Shown here: piece by piece, positions 11,668 through 20,289 of the stretch
Numbering within the stretch: the first letter of the stretch is position 1
Layout of the letters: each line of letters begins with the position of its first letter
Notes under the pieces: generated by a model
Database searches by the model: none
The model's input: only the letters and a program-made list of their open reading frames with translations
Told to the model about the DNA's origin: nothing
Translations under genes and position numbers: made by a program
Origin: an uncultured Bacilli bacterium
Lineage (GTDB): Bacteria; Bacillota_I; Bacilli_A; RF39; UBA660
Length of the DNA: 34,436 nucleotides
Direction: 5' to 3'
Assembly (NCBI GenBank): GCA_944371315.1
Contig: CALVXN010000007.1
Coordinates: forward strand, 1 to 34,436

Positions 11668-12672
11668 ATGAAAGATATATACATTTTAGCAATTGAAACA
11701 TCATGTGACGAAACTAGTATAGCTATTGTAAAAAATGGTAAAAATGTAGAAGCTTTGACAATATCAACTCAAATGCAAACACATGCTAAATATGGTGGAG
11801 TAGTTCCAGAAATTGCATCTAGAATGCATACAGAAAACATAACGCTCGTTTTAGAAGAAACTTTAAAGAAAACTAATTTAAAAATTAGTGATATGGATGC
11901 AATAGCTGTAGCATATAAACCAGGATTACTAGGATCATTATTAGTTGGTATTGAATTTGCCAAAGTATTAGCTTATATTTATCAAAAGCCATTAATTAAA
12001 GTAAATCATTTAATTGGACATATATATGCTAATGCAATAAATAATGAATTAAAATTCCCATTACTTGCATTAGTTGTAAGTGGTGGACATACAGAGCTAG
12101 TTATAATGAAAGATAATTATAATTTTGAATTATTAGGTGCTACAAAAGATGATGCAATTGGTGAAGCATTCGATAAAGTAGCTAGAATATTAGATATTCC
12201 ATATCCTGGAGGTCCAGGAATTGAAAAGTTAGCATTAGAAGGTAATTCAACTTACAATTTACCAATACCAGTGATGGATGAAACTTTTGATTTTAGTTAT
12301 AGTGGTTTAAAAAGTTATATTATTAATTTAGTTCACAATGAAAAACAAAAAGGTAATGAAATTAATAGAAAAAACTTAGCTGCAAGTTTTCAAAAAGCAG
12401 CAGTTGAGGAATTAACAAGAAAAGTAAATCTGGCTTTAAAAAAAACAAACATAAAAAATTTAATAGTTGCTGGAGGGGTATCAGCAAATAGATACTTAAG
12501 AGAAAGATTAAAAGAAATTACTGAAATTAATAATGCTAAATTGTTTATTCCAGATTTTATTTATTGCACAGATAATGCAGCAATGATCGGAGCAGCAGCA
12601 TATCCACTGTTTTTGAACAAAGAATTTGCAGATTTTTCATTAAATGCCGAATCACAAGCAAATGTTTGCTAA
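11668..12672 (+). CDS. tsaD: tRNA N6-threonylcarbamoyltransferase TsaD
   Basis: A 334-residue Kae1/TsaD enzyme that puts the threonylcarbamoyl group on A37 of tRNA. It begins 'ILAIETSCDETSIAIV', has metal-binding H114 and H118 (VNHLIGHIYAN), 'LVVSGGHTEL' (about 131-140), 'VAGGVSANRYLRE' and 'CTDNAAMIG' with the late metal aspartate. Normal length and complete motifs. It starts 4 bp after rimI with GGGGG just upstream. It ends the operon; T-rich DNA at 12683-12697 follows. Confidence 0.97.
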   Translation: MKDIYILAIETSCDETSIAIVKNGKNVEALTISTQMQTHAKYGGVVPEIASRMHTENITLVLEETLKKTNLKISDMDAIAVAYKPGLLGSLLVGIEFAKVLAYIYQKPLIKVNHLIGHIYANAINNELKFPLLALVVSGGHTELVIMKDNYNFELLGATKDDAIGEAFDKVARILDIPYPGGPGIEKLALEGNSTYNLPIPVMDETFDFSYSGLKSYIINLVHNEKQKGNEINRKNLAASFQKAAVEELTRKVNLALKKTNIKNLIVAGGVSANRYLRERLKEITEINNAKLFIPDFIYCTDNAAMIGAAAYPLFLNKEFADFSLNAESQANVC

Positions 12673-12699
12673 ACTGTGGACTTTTTGCTTTTTTTTTAA

Positions 12700-12705
12700 T
12701 ATAAT
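12700..12705 (+). promoter_or_regulatory. -10 box of the tmRNA gene
   Basis: TATAAT lies 8 bp before the first tmRNA base. A clear -35 is not seen (GTGGAC at about 12676 is weak). Confidence 0.5.
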
Positions 12706-12713
12706 ATAAATGC

Positions 12714-13070
12714 GGGGTAGCACATGGTTTCGACATATGTTACTAGATATGATTGCAAGTGGTCGGCATACCTTAAGTGCAAAATTAAAATTAAATGACG
12801 AAACTAATTACAGTTTCGCTCCTGCTTTTGCCTAATAGTAGGTTAAGGGAGCACTTCTACTTAATTTCTCTTATAGGTTAAGATAGGGGTTTATAAATAT
12901 AAGATATAATATATTATTTGTTTAGGATAATATATAGAATATAACTAAACTTACTAATTATTAGGTTAGTGTAGAGCCATTTAATTAGGAAATAAAAAAT
13001 CTACCTAAACTTGTAGATATTGTATAATAGAGCATATTGGACAGGAGTTCAATTCTCCTCTACTCCACCA
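12714..13070 (+). ncRNA. ssrA: tmRNA
   Basis: A 357-nt transfer-messenger RNA that rescues stalled ribosomes. The 5' end GGGGTAG pairs with CTACTCC just before the encoded ACCA (13060-13070); a T-arm, GGAGTTCAATTCTCC, precedes it. The message part is GCA AAA TTA... ending GCT TTT GCC TAA TAG, giving the tag AKLKLNDETNYSFAPAFA. The tag stem and AT-rich pseudoknot region (about 12840-13000) follow. The tag ends in AFA rather than the usual LAA/VAA. An intrinsic terminator follows at 13084. Confidence 0.95.
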
Positions 13071-13082
13071 AATTGATAAAAA

Positions 13083-13120
13083 TCTCGAACTTTTTAAGTA
13101 TCGAGTTTTATTTTTTTAAT
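13083..13120 (+). terminator. tmRNA terminator
   Basis: CTCGA and TCGAG form a short stem with flanking A/T pairs, followed by TTTTATTTTTTT. Confidence 0.7.
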
Positions 13121-13173
13121 AAATATTTTAAAATCAAACTAAAATGAACATTATGTGAAATGATAATTTTTTA

Positions 13174-13202
13174 TTGACAAAAAAATATTAAAAAACTATA
13201 AT
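13174..13202 (+). promoter_or_regulatory. Promoter of the MarR-ABC operon
   Basis: TTGACA (13174-13179), a 17-bp spacer and TATAAT (13197-13202): consensus. The regulator starts 45 bp further on after AAAAGGTG. Confidence 0.8.
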
Positions 13203-13247
13203 GGTTCACGGAGAAACAGTTTACAATAAAACTAAAAGGTGAATAAT

Positions 13248-13670
13248 ATGAAAGAAAGTATAGGAAAGTTATTATCGTTTATGAAAAAAACTAAAATTAG
13301 TTTTGAAAAAGAAATATTAATAACAGCCTCTAAATTAGGCATAAGTAAATCTGAAGCAGACATATTGTTATTTTTATCAAACGATATTAAATATAATAGG
13401 GGTTGTGATATAGTAGAATTTAGAGGTTTTTCTAAAGCTTATGTATCCAAAGCAGTAGGAAGGCTTTTAAATAAAGGTTATATTTCATTTGAAAAAGATG
13501 TAAAAGATAGAAGATATCAACATATAATTTTAAATGAATCATCTAAACCTATTATAGATGAACTAAAAAAAGTGGAGAAAAAAGTTTTTAAAAGTCTATG
13601 GAAAGGTATAACTGATGAAGAGAAGAAAACATTTTATTTAGTTATTGAAAAAATGACTAAAAATGTATAA
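13248..13670 (+). CDS. MarR-family regulator
   Basis: A winged-helix regulator of 140 residues: 'ASKLGISKSEADILLFLS', 'GFSKAYVSKAVGRLLNKGYI' (recognition helix) and the wing 'FEKDVKDRRYQHIIL'. The DRR...L pattern is typical of MarR proteins, which usually repress their own operon until a small ligand binds. It precedes the two ABC-exporter genes by 14 bp and probably controls them in response to a toxic or envelope-active compound. The start is the ATG preceded by AAAAGGTG. Confidence 0.9.
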   Translation: MKESIGKLLSFMKKTKISFEKEILITASKLGISKSEADILLFLSNDIKYNRGCDIVEFRGFSKAYVSKAVGRLLNKGYISFEKDVKDRRYQHIILNESSKPIIDELKKVEKKVFKSLWKGITDEEKKTFYLVIEKMTKNV

Positions 13671-13684
13671 GAAAGGAAAATATT

Positions 13685-15448
13685 ATGTTTAAATTGCTAA
13701 AAAAACTACGAAAAAAAGATATATTAATGATAATAATTTGTTTTATTTTGATAATATTTCAAGTTTGGTTGGACCTTAGACTTCCAGATTATATGTCACA
13801 AATAACACAATTGGTGCAAACTACAGGAAATAAAATTGGAGATATTTTAGTAACAGGATCTAAAATGTTATTATGTGCTTTAGGTAGTCTTATATCTGCT
13901 GTTATAGTAGGCTTTATTGTCTCATATATTGCGGCATCATTTTCAAAAACAATTAGAAAGGACATATTTGAAAAAGTTGAAAATTTTAGCGAAGGAGAAG
14001 TAAAAAAGTTTTCAACAAGTAGTTTAATTACTAGAACTACTAATGACGTTACCCAAGTAGAAATGCTTGTTGCCATGGGCTTACAACTAATAATAAAATC
14101 CCCAATAACAGCAATATGGGCAGTATCAAAAATATTAAATAAAAGTTGGCAATGGAGCGCTGTAGTAGGTGGAGGAGTTCTAATATTATTATTAACATTG
14201 ACATTTTTAATGATAGTAGTTCTTCCAAAATTTAAAATAGTTCAAAAGTTAATAGATAAAATAAATGGTATAACAAGGGAAAATTTAACAGGAATAAGAG
14301 TTGTAAGAGCATTTAATGCTGAAAAATATCAAGAAGAAAAATTTGCTGAAGTAAACAATAATTTAACTAAAATACAATTATTTAATCAAAGGACATTTGG
14401 AATTATGCAACCAGTAATGTATTTAATAATGTATTTTTCTACACTAGCTATATATTTTATTGGTGCTTATATGATTGATGCATCACTAATGAGTCAAAAG
14501 GTAACAATATTTGGAGATATGGTAGTTTTTTCATCTTATGGTATGCAAGTAATAATGTCATTTTTAATGCTAGCGATGATATTTATAATGTATCCAAGAG
14601 CAGCAATTTCAGCTGACCGTATAAACGAAGTATTAGATGAAGATTTTGCAATTAAAGATGGAAATATAGATACAAATGATCCTAAATTAAAAGGAAATGT
14701 AGAGTTTAAGAATGTTTCATTTAAATATCCTGATGCAGATGAATATATTTTAAAAAATATAAACTTTGAAGCTAAAAAGGGTGAAACAATTGCTTTTATT
14801 GGATCAACAGGAAGTGGCAAATCAACACTTATCAATTTAATACCAAGATTTTATGATGTAACAGAAGGTGAAATTATAATTGATGGGGTAAATATAAAAG
14901 ATTATAAATTAGAATATTTACATAACAAAATTGGCTATATACCACAAAAAGCAGTTATTTTTAGTGGAACTGTTGCAGAAAATGTATCATATGGAGACAA
15001 TGGCAAAAAAGAAATTACTAAAGAAGAAATAAAAAAAGCTGTAGAAATTGCCCAAGGAAAAGAATTTGTTGAAAAAATGCCAAATCAATATGATTCATAT
15101 TTAGCACAAAGGGGAACAAATATATCCGGAGGTCAAAAACAAAGAATATCTATTGCAAGAGCTATTGCCAGAAATCCAGAAATATATATATTTGATGATA
15201 GTTTTTCAGCACTTGATTATAAAACAGATTATACATTACGTAAAGAATTAAAAAAATATACAAAAGATGCAACAACTTTTATAGTGGCTCAAAGAATAGG
15301 AACAATAATGAATGCTGATAAAATAATAGTATTAGATAAGGGAACATGTGTTGGTATGGGAAGTCACAAAGAATTACTAAAAAATTGTGATGTATATAAA
15401 GAAATAGCATTATCACAACTTAGTGAGGAGGAACTTAAAAATGCCTAA
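13685..15448 (+). CDS. ABC exporter half, degenerate ATP site subunit
   Basis: A 587-residue type IV ABC half-transporter with six membrane segments (first at about 13-30, last at about 275-300) and a C-terminal nucleotide-binding domain. Walker A is GSTGSGKST, signature ISGGQKQR, Walker B IYIFDDSFSALD. The catalytic Glu after Walker B is Asp and the switch His is Gln (IVAQRIGT). The next gene keeps both, so the pair forms a heterodimer with one weak ATP site, as in TM287/288, BmrCD and LmrCD. It is the first half of a multidrug or lipid exporter under MarR control and overlaps the second gene by 8 bp. Confidence 0.93.
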   Translation: MFKLLKKLRKKDILMIIICFILIIFQVWLDLRLPDYMSQITQLVQTTGNKIGDILVTGSKMLLCALGSLISAVIVGFIVSYIAASFSKTIRKDIFEKVENFSEGEVKKFSTSSLITRTTNDVTQVEMLVAMGLQLIIKSPITAIWAVSKILNKSWQWSAVVGGGVLILLLTLTFLMIVVLPKFKIVQKLIDKINGITRENLTGIRVVRAFNAEKYQEEKFAEVNNNLTKIQLFNQRTFGIMQPVMYLIMYFSTLAIYFIGAYMIDASLMSQKVTIFGDMVVFSSYGMQVIMSFLMLAMIFIMYPRAAISADRINEVLDEDFAIKDGNIDTNDPKLKGNVEFKNVSFKYPDADEYILKNINFEAKKGETIAFIGSTGSGKSTLINLIPRFYDVTEGEIIIDGVNIKDYKLEYLHNKIGYIPQKAVIFSGTVAENVSYGDNGKKEITKEEIKKAVEIAQGKEFVEKMPNQYDSYLAQRGTNISGGQKQRISIARAIARNPEIYIFDDSFSALDYKTDYTLRKELKKYTKDATTFIVAQRIGTIMNADKIIVLDKGTCVGMGSHKELLKNCDVYKEIALSQLSEEELKNA

Positions 15449-17411
15449 ACCTATGGGAGGAAATAAAGGACAAAGTTTTGAACAAGCCAAAGATTTTCGC
15501 GGTGCTATGAAAAAACTTATTCATTATTTAAATAAATTTCATAAATTAATATTAATTGCATTTGTTTTAGCTGCAGTTAGTTCAATATTATCTATAATTG
15601 CCCCAGATAAATTAAGTGATATGGCAGATATTATATCTGATGGACTAATTCCTAATATAAATGAAAAAACTATAGAAAATATAATTGACTCAAATGAGAT
15701 AACTATTGAAGATAAAACCAAATTTATCGAAATCATGAGCAGTATTAATGAAGATAGCTCATCTAATGAAATATTTGAAGCAATAGATGATATGCCTAAA
15801 AGCATACAAGAAATAGTAAGGCCTAAAATAGATTTTACGGCTATTAAAAAGTTAGCAATATTTTTGGGTATAGTATATTTAGCCAGTGCATTATTTAGTT
15901 TTTTTCAACACTTTATTATGGCAACAGTATCAAATAATTTTGCTAAAAATTTAAGAGAAAAAATAATAATAAAAATAAATAAATTACCATTAAAATATTT
16001 TGATAAAAATTCAACAGGAGACATATTATCAAGAGTGACAAATGATATTGATACAGTATCACAAACAATGAGTCAAAGCATAGGTTCATTAGTAGGAGCA
16101 ATAACTCTTTTAATAGGCAGTGTATTAATGATGTTTATAACTAATTGGGTTATGGCACTTGCGGCAATAATATCAAGTTTAATTGGATTTTCTTTAATGG
16201 CTATTATATTAAAAAAATCTCAAAAATACTTTTTAGCAAGACAAGAAGAGTTAGGAAATATGAATGGACATATTGAAGAAATATATTCTGGGCACAATGT
16301 TGTTAAAGTATATAATGGTAAAGGGGAATCTGATGAAAAATTTGATAAACTAAATAACAAAGTTTTTGATGCTATAAGAAAAAGTCAATTTTTATCAGGT
16401 CTTATGCAACCTATAATGATGTTTATAGGTAACTTTAGTTACGTAGTTGTGTGTATAGTAGGCGCACTTTTAGTATTAAACAATATAATTTCTTTTGGTG
16501 TAATAGTAGCATTTATAGTGTATGTAAGACTATTTACAAATCCACTATCTCAAATAGCACAAGCTATGACTTCATTGCAATCAGCGGCAGCGGCATCAGA
16601 AAGAATATTTGAATTTATTGAAGAAAAAGAAATGAAAGAAGAAACAAATTTAACCAAAAAACTAATAAAAGAAGAAGTTAAAGGTAACATAGAATTTGAA
16701 CATGTTAAATTTGGATATGATGAAGATAGAACAATAATAAAAGATTTTAGTGCAAAGGTAAAGCCGGGGCAAAAGATAGCTATAGTTGGTCCAACAGGTG
16801 CAGGAAAAACAACAATGGTAAATTTATTAATGAAATTTTATGAAATAAATTCAGGCGATATTAAAATTGATGGAGTATCAATAAATGATATAAAGCGAGA
16901 AAATGTTCATGAATTATTTACAATGGTGCTACAAGATACATGGCTATTTGCTGGAACTATTAAAGAAAACATAGTATATAATCAAAAAGATGTTAGCGAT
17001 GATAAAATAAAAGAAGTATGCAAAGTTGTTGGTGTAGACCATTTTATTAAATCATTACCAAACTCATACAATACTTTAATTGAAGACAACGAATCAATAT
17101 CCTCTGGACAAAAGCAATTAATTACAATAGCTAGGGGAATGTTAGATAACGCACCATTTTTAATATTAGATGAAGCAACAAGTAATGTGGATACAAGAAC
17201 AGAGGAATTAGTTCAAAAAGCCATGGATAAACTAATGGAAGGTAGAACATCATTTATAATTGCCCACAGATTATCAACAATAAAAAATGCAGATTTAATA
17301 TTAGTAATGAATGAAGGTAATATTATAGAACAAGGAAATCATGATGAATTAATGAAACAAAATGGCTTTTACGCGAATCTTTACAATTCACAATTTGAAA
17401 AAGTTAATTGA
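15441..17411 (+). CDS. ABC exporter half, catalytic subunit
   Basis: A 656-residue partner subunit. Six membrane segments; an extra loop of about 90 residues (about 55-140) between the first two, probably outside the cell. The nucleotide-binding domain has Walker A GPTGAGKTT, signature ISSGQKQL, Walker B FLILDEATSNVD with the catalytic Glu, and H-loop IIAHRLST. The start is the ATG after GAGGAGG inside the end of the upstream gene, giving translational coupling. The stop is TGA. Substrate unknown; drug export is likely from the MarR neighbour. Confidence 0.93.
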   Translation: MPKPMGGNKGQSFEQAKDFRGAMKKLIHYLNKFHKLILIAFVLAAVSSILSIIAPDKLSDMADIISDGLIPNINEKTIENIIDSNEITIEDKTKFIEIMSSINEDSSSNEIFEAIDDMPKSIQEIVRPKIDFTAIKKLAIFLGIVYLASALFSFFQHFIMATVSNNFAKNLREKIIIKINKLPLKYFDKNSTGDILSRVTNDIDTVSQTMSQSIGSLVGAITLLIGSVLMMFITNWVMALAAIISSLIGFSLMAIILKKSQKYFLARQEELGNMNGHIEEIYSGHNVVKVYNGKGESDEKFDKLNNKVFDAIRKSQFLSGLMQPIMMFIGNFSYVVVCIVGALLVLNNIISFGVIVAFIVYVRLFTNPLSQIAQAMTSLQSAAAASERIFEFIEEKEMKEETNLTKKLIKEEVKGNIEFEHVKFGYDEDRTIIKDFSAKVKPGQKIAIVGPTGAGKTTMVNLLMKFYEINSGDIKIDGVSINDIKRENVHELFTMVLQDTWLFAGTIKENIVYNQKDVSDDKIKEVCKVVGVDHFIKSLPNSYNTLIEDNESISSGQKQLITIARGMLDNAPFLILDEATSNVDTRTEELVQKAMDKLMEGRTSFIIAHRLSTIKNADLILVMNEGNIIEQGNHDELMKQNGFYANLYNSQFEKVN

Positions 17412-17442
17412 AGACATGGACAAACATGGCTTCTTTTTTTTG
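17410..17442 (+). terminator. Terminator of the MarR-ABC operon
   Basis: GAAG-A-CATG (17410-17418) pairs with CATG-G-CTTC (17425-17433) with one mismatch, then eight T. Confidence 0.75.
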
Positions 17443-17475
17443 TGTTGAGAATAATTTATATTGGAGGTGAAAAAA

Positions 17476-17805
17476 ATGAATTCAGAAATGATAATGACTA
17501 TTACAACAATGATTGTTTCTTTAGTATTAGGGATAATAGCTAAAAAAGTTCCTTGGATATCCAATAATTTAATACCTATACAAAATCTTATAATCGGAAT
17601 AATTTTATCGGTAATATATTATGTTATGACCAAGAATTTTTCTATTGCTATAGCAAGTGCTGGAATAATAGTTGGAGGGACTTATGATCTAATAAAAAAT
17701 ACAAAATTATTAATAGATCAAAAAAAACAAATGAGAAAGGAGATAATATATAATGAATTATTTAATATACCCTTTAAAGATTATGAATATAACTCAGACC
17801 TATAA
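17476..17805 (+). CDS. Holin-like small membrane protein
   Basis: A 109-residue protein with an N-terminal membrane segment (about 4-22), a positive break (KKVPW), and two close membrane segments (about 34-52 and 56-73), then a charged lysine-rich tail. This is the layout of phage holins that release an endolysin. It is followed, with a 53-bp overlap, by an M23/SH3 endolysin-like gene, which is the strongest reason for the call. GGAGGTG precedes the ATG. No other phage genes are near, so it may be a domesticated lysis or release cassette. It could also be an unrelated small membrane protein. Confidence 0.7.
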   Translation: MNSEMIMTITTMIVSLVLGIIAKKVPWISNNLIPIQNLIIGIILSVIYYVMTKNFSIAIASAGIIVGGTYDLIKNTKLLIDQKKQMRKEIIYNELFNIPFKDYEYNSDL

Positions 17806-18700
17806 AAATGATTTTTCACATTCAAGGCACACAATAGGCACACCTAAAGACTATCCAATAGATGATAACTATGGAGCAGCTGGATCAAATGGTTATTTTT
17901 ATTGCCCTTGTGATAAAATGGTCGTAAAAAAAATTTATGGCGTTGGAACAACAGCTACAAACGTTTTATGGTTAGAATCTTTAACTCCAGTAATTACACC
18001 AACATTTACAGATTTTGTAACAATAATGGTAGCTCATATGGAAGACAGTGAATTAAAAAAAATAAAAATTGGAGATGTTTTTAGTAGAAAAGAAGCAATA
18101 GTTTTGGAAGGAAAAGATGGAAATGCTACAGGAGAACATTTTCATATAGTAATTGGAAGAGGAAAAATGGCTAATACAGGTTGGATTAAAAACAGTAATG
18201 GAATATGGGTAATTGATACTACTAAAGGTGCAATAAAACCAGAAGATGCATTTTTTATTGATAATAATTTTACAATAGTAAAAGGAAGCAATGGTTTAAA
18301 TTTTATTAATTTATATTCAGAAGAAATAAAAGATGAATATTATTACACAACAGCTGATTCATTAAATATAAGAATAGGGCCTGGGACAAATTTTAATACT
18401 GTTAATACTTTACCTAAAAATACAAAATTAAAAATAAGTCAATTTGTAGGAAACTGGGCAAAAATAAATAATAAAGAATACATTTCTGCTAATTATCTAA
18501 CAAAAGAAAAACCAAACACATGGTTTGAAACTAAAACAACAATTGCAAACTCTTTAAATGTAAGAAATAAACCTGCAGGAACAATATTAAAAACCAATGC
18601 TCCGTTGCCAAAAGGAACAACTGTAGCAGTAATAACCGAAAAAAACAATTGGATTAAAATTGGAGAAAACAGATGGGTTTATAAAGATTATTTAATATAA
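17753..18700 (+). CDS. M23 peptidase with two SH3b domains (endolysin-like)
   Basis: A 315-residue cell-wall hydrolase. The peptidase domain (about 1-165) shows the M23 metal ligands: H23 or H26 (SHSRHTIG), D37 (YPIDD), H95 (VAHMED) and the HxH pair H129/H131 (GEHFHIV). Two SH3b repeats follow (about 197-250, 'SLNIRIGPGTNFNTVNTLP', and 262-315, 'SLNVRNKPAGTILKT'), which bind wall peptides. No signal peptide is present, so export would need the holin-like protein upstream or lysis. AAAGGAG precedes the start, which lies inside the holin-like gene. The pair looks phage-derived. Confidence 0.88.
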   Translation: MNYLIYPLKIMNITQTYKNDFSHSRHTIGTPKDYPIDDNYGAAGSNGYFYCPCDKMVVKKIYGVGTTATNVLWLESLTPVITPTFTDFVTIMVAHMEDSELKKIKIGDVFSRKEAIVLEGKDGNATGEHFHIVIGRGKMANTGWIKNSNGIWVIDTTKGAIKPEDAFFIDNNFTIVKGSNGLNFINLYSEEIKDEYYYTTADSLNIRIGPGTNFNTVNTLPKNTKLKISQFVGNWAKINNKEYISANYLTKEKPNTWFETKTTIANSLNVRNKPAGTILKTNAPLPKGTTVAVITEKNNWIKIGENRWVYKDYLI

Positions 18701-18760
18701 ATTAAAAACATTTATTGATATAACTAAAAAGATAAGGTAAAATATTAATAGGTGAAAACA

Positions 18761-19198
18761 ATGGGTGAAGTATATAAAAAAGCTTTAAATTTTAAAAGAA
18801 ATCATCCTGGTGGAGTTGTTTGGAGATTAAAAAAACACTGCGAAGTAGTTGAAAAACATTTAAATCCTGGGGAAGAAGTAATATTTGCTTTCGGAGGCCA
18901 AAAGAATGATACTTTTTATGACTTATTTACAACATGTGTAGTAGTTTTAACTAATAAAAGAATACTTATTGGACAAAAAAGAGTTGTATGGGGATATTTT
19001 TTAAGTTCGATTACACCAGATTTATATAATGATTTATTAGTGTATCAAGGACTAATATGGGGAATGATAAAAATAGATACAGTTAAAGAAGAAGTAACAA
19101 TAACTAATTTACCTAAAACAGGACTTGATGAAATAGAAACAAATATTACTGAATTAATGATGAGTGAAAAACAAAAATATGCTCATCCAAACAAATAG
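18761..19198 (+). CDS. Bacterial PH-domain protein
   Basis: A 145-residue protein with a short helical N-terminus, then the bPH pattern 'HLNPGEEVIFAFGGQKN', 'CVVVLTNKRILIGQKRVVWGYFLSSI' and beta strands ending 'VTITNL'. Such domains (bPH_2/bPH_3 type) bind membranes or proteins and are often stress-linked. No membrane segment is present. The ATG is preceded by AGGTG. It sits directly after the endolysin-like gene and 3 bp before a membrane-anchored protein, so it is probably cotranscribed with envelope genes. Confidence 0.75.
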   Translation: MGEVYKKALNFKRNHPGGVVWRLKKHCEVVEKHLNPGEEVIFAFGGQKNDTFYDLFTTCVVVLTNKRILIGQKRVVWGYFLSSITPDLYNDLLVYQGLIWGMIKIDTVKEEVTITNLPKTGLDEIETNITELMMSEKQKYAHPNK

Positions 19199-19201
19199 AG
19201 T

Positions 19202-20275
19202 ATGAAAAAACACATAATATTTGTAATTATATTAATATTATTATTTTTATTATTTCTCTATGTTTATTTAAGGCCAAATAGTTATACTATTGAATATCAA
19301 ATAAATGGTTTAAAAATTAATGAAAGTTATAATTTAGAAGATAAAGTTTACTATTTTATCTTAAATTATCAAGGAGAAGATTACAAAGTTATATCTACAC
19401 ATAAATATATTCATAAAAGAAAATTAATTGAAAATATAGATTTAAAAGAACAAAATCAATTAATATGTCTTAATATTAAAAGTGAATATTTAGATTTTTA
19501 TCCAATATGCATTAATGAAAATAATCATGAATATTACTCCGCATTTTACAACGATGAAATAAATTTTGAAAAAAAAGAAATCTATGAAAATATAGAGATA
19601 AACAATTTAGATGAAAAAACATATTTATTATGGAATTATCGCGATTTTATAATTTTAGATAATAACAATAAAAATAAAATAACTTTATTTAATAAAGATG
19701 TATATAACATTAAAACGTTTTATCAATACGAAAACTATCTTTTAATTCCAAATTATGATCAAGAATTTACTTTTGATAAAATGTATTTATTAAATATAAA
19801 AAATTCTAAAATAAAAACTATTAATCTAAGATTTGAATTATATTTTGACAGTTATTTTTTAGGTAATGAAAAAGATAAAATATATTTATATGATACAAAG
19901 GAAAAACAAGAATATTATATAGATATATCAAAAGAGGAAATATATAAAACAAAAAATCAAATATTAAATGAAGGAAAATGGGAAACTGTTTCAAGCCAAG
20001 AATTAATAAATGATAAATTAAAATTTAATGAAATAAAAATATATGAATATATTTTAAAAGATAATAATTTATATTTTAAAATATATAATGATGATAAGCT
20101 ATTACAAATAATTAATAAAAAAGTTGATACCCTAGTAAGCCAAGATGAATTTGATGTGTATTATATATCAAATGATATTTTATATAAATTTAATATTTAT
20201 GAAGGAGAAACTGCTTTATTAAAATATACAGAATGGAATTTTAATAACAAAAATATGGTATTTGTTTTTGAATAG
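19202..20275 (+). CDS. Membrane-anchored protein, unknown function
   Basis: A 357-residue protein with a single N-terminal membrane anchor (about 4-24: HIIFVIILILLFLLFLYVYL) and a large outside region very rich in N, K, Y, I and E, with beta-strand character and repeated 'YLLNIKNSKIK', 'KIYLYDTKEKQEYYID' type segments that recall beta-propeller-like repeats. No catalytic motif is recognised. It follows the PH protein by 3 bp and has a poor ribosome site, suggesting translational coupling. Confidence 0.7.
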   Translation: MKKHIIFVIILILLFLLFLYVYLRPNSYTIEYQINGLKINESYNLEDKVYYFILNYQGEDYKVISTHKYIHKRKLIENIDLKEQNQLICLNIKSEYLDFYPICINENNHEYYSAFYNDEINFEKKEIYENIEINNLDEKTYLLWNYRDFIILDNNNKNKITLFNKDVYNIKTFYQYENYLLIPNYDQEFTFDKMYLLNIKNSKIKTINLRFELYFDSYFLGNEKDKIYLYDTKEKQEYYIDISKEEIYKTKNQILNEGKWETVSSQELINDKLKFNEIKIYEYILKDNNLYFKIYNDDKLLQIINKKVDTLVSQDEFDVYYISNDILYKFNIYEGETALLKYTEWNFNNKNMVFVFE

Positions 20276-20289
20276 AATGGAGGATAATA

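Noticed and set aside
10709-17411. Mycoplasma-type genetic code (TGA as Trp)
   Set aside because: tsaB and the second ABC subunit end at TGA at the expected place, and Trp is encoded by TGG.
17476-18700. Part of a prophage
   Set aside because: No terminase, portal, capsid or tail genes flank the holin/endolysin pair; the neighbours are an ABC exporter and surface proteins.
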